From: Nitrospirae bacterium SPGG5
Lineage (GTDB): Bacteria; Nitrospirota; Nitrospiria; Nitrospirales; UBA8639
NCBI GenBank assembly: GCA_001643555.1
Contig: LXTH01000041.1
Span: 1 to 5,213, forward strand
Direction: 5' to 3'
Length of the DNA: 5,213 nt
A program made the position numbers and the translations under genes. Every line of letters starts with the position of its first letter. Positions within the stretch are counted from its first letter, which is position 1. Positions 1-5,213 of this stretch are shown here, piece by piece. The notes beneath the pieces were generated by a model. That model did no database searches. It saw only the letters and a program-made list of their open reading frames with translations, and was not told the DNA's origin.

Positions 1-60
1 TATCCATATAAAATATTAAAACTCCTATCTCTAATTTTCATTTTTAAAAGAAGAATAGTA
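1..60. other. A/T-rich DNA unwinding element candidate (left edge cut)
   Basis: Eleven of these 60 bases are G or C, much less than in the genes downstream. The stretch continues directly from the trinucleotide array and DnaA box at 47-92, which is where a basal unwinding system would melt DNA. The first bases (TATCCATAT) could be the tail of a degenerate DnaA box cut by the window edge, but that cannot be decided here. Confidence 0.6.
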
Positions 61-79
61 GTCATAGGAATAGTCATAG
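47..79 (+). promoter_or_regulatory. DnaA-trio array (single-strand DnaA binding element)
   Basis: Read 3' to 5' on the + strand away from the box at 84-92, the bases fall into eleven consecutive triplets. In + strand 5'-3' spelling they are TAG at 77-79, 71-73, 65-67, 59-61 and 56-58; TCA at 74-76 and 62-64; GAA at 68-70, 53-55 and 50-52; and AAA at 47-49. Nine of eleven have the central A of the known trio consensus (3'-G/A-A-N-5'), and five are the best form, 3'-GAT-5'. A four-base spacer (80-83) separates them from the box. In Bacillus subtilis such trios guide DnaA filament growth onto one strand from an adjacent box. The match in strand, polarity and spacing is visible; the function is inferred. 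Confidence 0.75.
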
Positions 80-83
80 GGCA

Positions 84-92
84 TGTGGATAA
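84..92 (-). promoter_or_regulatory. DnaA box, perfect consensus, anchoring the trio array
   Basis: The + strand reads TGTGGATAA, so the minus strand carries the exact consensus TTATCCACA. It points toward the trio array and the A/T-rich left edge, the orientation needed to load DnaA onto the trio strand. Confidence 0.88.
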
Positions 93-113
93 TGGGAAAA
101 ACGCGTTTTCCCA
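93..113. repeat. Palindrome abutting the origin DnaA box
   Basis: Arms TGGGAAAA (93-100) and TTTTCCCA (106-113) are perfect inverted repeats around ACGCG. The core at 98-109 (AAAACGCGTTTT) is itself a perfect 12-base palindrome, so the whole is one symmetric site apart from one extra A. It starts on the base after the DnaA box. It could bind a dimeric origin regulator or form a small cruciform; no known protein site is recognised. Confidence 0.6.
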
Positions 114-249
114 TACGAATATTGGGTATTCACGTTCATGATCATGGGTATAGGGCCGCGTATAGGCTGAAGAATAGATGTTGATAGATAATTGGGTACC
201 TTGGGTCTAAAAAATAAATGGCTGGAATAATTATTGGGAAAAGTCTATA

Positions 250-258
250 CGTGGATAA
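250..258 (-). promoter_or_regulatory. DnaA box, 8 of 9
   Basis: The + strand reads CGTGGATAA; the minus strand gives TTATCCACG, one mismatch from consensus at the last base. With the next box it forms a perfect odd palindrome at 251-267 (GTGGATAA-C-TTATCCAC). Confidence 0.75.
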
Positions 259-259
259 C

Positions 260-268
260 TTATCCACA
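260..268 (+). promoter_or_regulatory. DnaA box, perfect consensus
   Basis: Exact TTATCCACA on the + strand, 45 bases ahead of the dnaA start. It lies one base from an oppositely oriented box, so two DnaA protomers would bind head-on. Confidence 0.88.
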
Positions 269-270
269 TC

Positions 271-279
271 TGTGTATAA
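271..279 (-). promoter_or_regulatory. DnaA box, TTATACACA
   Basis: The + strand reads TGTGTATAA; the minus strand TTATACACA fits the relaxed consensus TTWTNCACA. Two bases separate it from the preceding box. Its TATAA part could also serve as a promoter -10 element, which would make DnaA binding here repress dnaA. Confidence 0.75.
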
Positions 280-282
280 ACC

Positions 283-291
283 TGTGAATAA
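283..291 (-). promoter_or_regulatory. DnaA box, TTATTCACA
   Basis: The + strand reads TGTGAATAA; the minus strand TTATTCACA fits TTWTNCACA. It is the closest box to dnaA and ends five bases before the ribosome binding site core, a position suited to autoregulation. Confidence 0.75.
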
Positions 292-296
292 CAGTT

Positions 297-302
297 AAGG
301 AG
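297..302 (+). promoter_or_regulatory. Ribosome binding site of dnaA
   Basis: AAGGAG, ten bases ahead of GTG at 313. It decides the start: the nearby TTG at 308 is followed directly by a stop codon (TAG), and GTG 313 is the first usable start in the dnaA frame after this site. Confidence 0.75.
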
Positions 303-312
303 AAGATTTGTA

Positions 313-1659
313 GTGAAAGGGTCTAAGATTTGGGACCGTGCCTTAGGTTTTATTGAGTCACGGATGGGGAAGGATGTTATCGAAACCTGGTTTCGCCAAA
401 CTTGTTTGGGTGAAATTAATGGATCAAATGCAACCATTATTGTTCCCAACAAGTTTTTTGGAGAGTGGTTAGGAAGAAACTACCGGACTCTGATTGGGGA
501 AGCTATTCACTCCGCCCAAGGAAAAGAGGGGGAGGGACAAGTCAAAATCCTGTTTGTCGTGGGTGATGAGAACAATCCCAGCGATATTCAACCTCCAGCT
601 TTAGGCTCTCAACCCACAATCCAAGGGAGGACACCCAGACGGCAACTTCCCAATCCAAAGTATACATTTGACAACTTTGTTGTGGGCGCCAGTAATCAAT
701 TTGCCCATGCTGCGAGTCTGGCGGTCGCGGAAGCGCCGGCAAGGGCGTATAACCCTTTCTTCATTTATGGTGGGGTTGGCCTGGGGAAAACGCATCTCCT
801 CAACTCAATAGGTAATTTTGTGATGGAGAAGACTAACCTCCGTATTGCCTATGTCACCACGGAACAATTCACAAACGAAGTCATTAACTCCATTCGATAC
901 GATAAAATGATTGACCTGAGACGGCGATACCGAAATGTCGATATGCTGTTGATCGACGATATCCAATTTTTAGCGGGTAAGGAGCGAACCCAAGAAGAAT
1001 TCTTTCACACGTTTAATACGCTGTATGAAGACAGAAAACAAATTGTGCTATCGAGTGATCGGTTTCCCAAAGAAATGCCCTCTATGGAAGAACGCCTTCG
1101 TTCGCGATTTGAGTGGGGTCTCATTGCCGACCTTCAACCGCCAGATCTGGAAACACGCATCGCCATTCTCAGAAAGAAGTCAGAAGACGAAGGCATCGCC
1201 ATTGGGGATGAAGTAATCCAACTAGTGGCTGAAAATCTCAAAAGTAATATTCGTGAGTTAGAAGGAGCCCTAATTCGGTTGGGGGCGTATGCTACCCTTA
1301 CTGGAAAAATTATCACGACCGAAATGGCCAAGACTATTTTACGAGATCTATTGGGCCATAAAAGAAAGTTTATTACCCTGGAGGATGTACAAGAAGTGGT
1401 GGCCAGTCGGTTTAATGTAAAAATTTCAGATTTAAAATCCAAGAGGCGCACCAAAACCCTCGTACATCCCAGGCAGATCGCCATGTTTCTCTCCCGTGAA
1501 CTTACAGCATCATCATTTCCCGAAATAGGCCGTGAGTTTGGAGGAAAGGATCATACAACGATCATCCACGCTTGTCGGCAAATTGAGAAAGCCCTCGATA
1601 ACGACACCGCGTTGCGGACGACACTCGAAAGCCTAAAAGATGAGATCAGTAAAGCTTAA
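313..1659 (+). CDS. dnaA: Chromosomal replication initiator protein DnaA
   Basis: DnaA is the cytoplasmic AAA+ ATPase that binds DnaA boxes, melts oriC and recruits the replicative helicase. The 448-residue product is complete and slightly shorter than E. coli DnaA (467), mainly through a short linker (about 85-115). Domain I (1-80) keeps W7, W26 and F48, matching E. coli W6, W25 and the helicase-contact F46. The AAA+ core (about 116-345) shows Walker A GGVGLGKT (153-160), Walker B LLIDD (212-216), sensor 1 SSD (247-249), the arginine finger R265 in SRFEWGL and sensor 2 R314. I191 and R225 align with E. coli V211 and R245, which contact single-stranded origin DNA. Domain IV ends with the box-binding signature GGKDHTTIIHA (410-420), where Lys replaces the commoner Arg. 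Four DnaA boxes lie upstream, so autoregulation is likely. The start is GTG with AAGGAG ten bases before. Confidence 0.98.
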   Translation: MKGSKIWDRALGFIESRMGKDVIETWFRQTCLGEINGSNATIIVPNKFFGEWLGRNYRTLIGEAIHSAQGKEGEGQVKILFVVGDENNPSDIQPPALGSQPTIQGRTPRRQLPNPKYTFDNFVVGASNQFAHAASLAVAEAPARAYNPFFIYGGVGLGKTHLLNSIGNFVMEKTNLRIAYVTTEQFTNEVINSIRYDKMIDLRRRYRNVDMLLIDDIQFLAGKERTQEEFFHTFNTLYEDRKQIVLSSDRFPKEMPSMEERLRSRFEWGLIADLQPPDLETRIAILRKKSEDEGIAIGDEVIQLVAENLKSNIRELEGALIRLGAYATLTGKIITTEMAKTILRDLLGHKRKFITLEDVQEVVASRFNVKISDLKSKRRTKTLVHPRQIAMFLSRELTASSFPEIGREFGGKDHTTIIHACRQIEKALDNDTALRTTLESLKDEISKA

Positions 1660-1840
1660 GGACCTGAGAGAAAATACCTTGGACCCCTCGCATCCAATCT
1701 TCGGGCTATCGTTTGAACGGGCCTCAATCGAAAAACCCTCAATATAGCTGTGCTATGTCTTGGATTTTTCTCAATCGTTCCGTCCAAATCCGACCCAAAT
1801 CTCGGCGCGAGATTGTCCAAGGTATTTTCTCCCAGGTCCT
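1659..1840. repeat. Long imperfect palindrome filling the dnaA-dnaN spacer
   Basis: The ends 1659-1684 and 1815-1840 are inverted repeats matching at 25 of 26 bases; the one difference would be a G-U pair in RNA. Inside, 1710-1748 and 1752-1790 pair at 23 of 39 positions around a three-base loop (1749-1751), including GAAAAA with TTTTTC (1730-1735 and 1765-1770) and ATAGC with GCTAT at the tip. Outer and inner pairs share a centre near 1750, so the whole 182 bases are one long hairpin with internal loops. It starts on the last base of the dnaA stop codon. No U-run follows it, so it is not an ordinary intrinsic terminator. It could be an ERIC-like or miniature inverted-repeat element (no clear target duplication seen), or a structured RNA governing dnaA-dnaN readthrough. 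The symmetry is direct observation; the class is unresolved. Confidence 0.85.
1798..1814. repeat. Perfect short hairpin inside the long palindrome's right arm
   Basis: AATCTCG (1798-1804) and CGAGATT (1808-1814) are perfect 7-base inverted repeats around GCG. It lies only on the right side of the larger palindrome, so it competes with, rather than supports, the long fold. Confidence 0.6.
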
Positions 1841-1869
1841 ACCGGGTATCAGCACGAACTTAGAAGAAA

Positions 1870-1900
1870 AGCGGGTGGTTGTTTAGTTTAACCACCTGTT
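1870..1900 (+). promoter_or_regulatory. Hairpin in the dnaN leader
   Basis: GGTGGTT (1874-1880) and AACCACC (1890-1896) are perfect inverted repeats. With G-U pairs the stem extends to 1870-1881 and 1889-1900, about 12 pairs around a 7-base loop. It ends five bases before the dnaN ribosome binding site, so it could tune dnaN translation or mRNA stability. No U-run follows, which argues against a terminator. Confidence 0.5.
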
Positions 1901-1905
1901 ATCAG

Positions 1906-1912
1906 AAGGGAG
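1906..1912 (+). promoter_or_regulatory. Ribosome binding site of dnaN
   Basis: AAGGGAG, seven bases ahead of ATG at 1920, a good match and spacing that supports this start. Confidence 0.75.
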
Positions 1913-1919
1913 CTCTGTT

Positions 1920-5213
<3,294 letters not shown>

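Larger units (their letters stand above)
1..312. other. oriC: Chromosomal replication origin (oriC), dnaA upstream region
   Basis: This gene-free stretch ahead of dnaA holds at least five DnaA boxes (84-92, 250-258, 260-268, 271-279, 283-291), a trinucleotide array matching DnaA-trios, an A/T-rich left end (bases 1-60 contain 11 G/C) and several palindromes. Boxes plus an A/T-rich unwinding element next to dnaA is the established layout of bacterial origins. The left limit is unknown because the window starts inside the A/T-rich part, and the upstream neighbour gene is not visible. No protein-coding reading frame here looks real. That this is the functional origin is inference, but the density of exact boxes makes it likely. 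Confidence 0.88.

Noticed and set aside
126..134. Weak DnaA box GTATTCACG
   Set aside because: Two mismatches to the relaxed consensus and isolated from the other boxes.
201..280. Sigma-70 promoter for dnaA
   Set aside because: TATAAA at 275-280 could be a -10 element, but no good -35 lies 16-18 bases upstream (TGGATA at best), and the alternative TTGGGT/AATAAT pair has a 19-base gap; not strong enough to annotate.
231..452. Minus-strand open frame of 73 codons across the DnaA boxes and dnaA start
   Set aside because: Covers the box cluster and the antisense of DnaA domain I; no protein similarity that I recognise.
1134..1484. Minus-strand open frame of 116 codons inside dnaA
   Set aside because: Lies wholly antisense to the conserved AAA+ core of DnaA, has no recognisable domain, and is explained as a shadow of the real gene.
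1659..1840. Intrinsic transcription terminator of dnaA
   Set aside because: The stem is far longer than usual and no U-run follows 1840 (the next bases are ACCGGGTATC).
1657..1842. Target-site duplication around the long palindrome
   Set aside because: Flanks were compared for TA and other short duplications; left (TA before 1659) and right (AC after 1840) do not match, so mobility cannot be claimed from the flanks.
1660..1919. Second origin half with DnaA boxes between dnaA and dnaN, as in B. subtilis
   Set aside because: No sequence fitting TTWTNCACA was found on either strand; TTATCAGAA at 1899-1907 is too divergent.

Overview
The window carries the start of a bacterial chromosome replication block in the order oriC - dnaA - dnaN - gyrB, all on the + strand. 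Protein sequence and gene order suggest a Gram-negative-type bacterium; a Nitrospirota (Nitrospira-like) origin is my best guess, from overall flavour only and not from a marker. GyrB is of the long, Gram-negative type, and recF is missing between dnaN and gyrB.

Bases 1-312 contain no gene and look like the origin. The left edge (1-60) is very A/T-rich (11 G/C in 60). Next to it is a run of 3-base repeats of the DnaA-trio kind (47-79), a 4-base spacer and a perfect DnaA box (84-92, minus strand). Together these match a basal origin unwinding system pointing away from dnaA. A G/A-C/T palindrome (93-113) abuts that box. A second group of four DnaA boxes (250-291) sits just before the dnaA ribosome binding site and probably serves both origin binding and dnaA autoregulation.

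Bases 313-1659 encode DnaA (GTG start). Bases 1660-1919 lie between dnaA and dnaN. Most of this spacer (1659-1840) is one long imperfect palindrome with nearly perfect 26-base ends that begins on the last base of the dnaA stop codon. A smaller hairpin (1870-1900) lies just ahead of the dnaN ribosome binding site. Bases 1920-3047 encode the sliding clamp DnaN.

After 17 bases comes gyrB (from 3065), which runs off the window end with 716 codons visible. The three products work together: DnaA opens the origin, DnaN tethers the polymerase and controls DnaA activity in many bacteria, and gyrase removes the supercoils made by the forks. The genes themselves are ordinary. The two signals most worth attention are the trio-type origin at the left edge and the dnaA-dnaN palindrome.
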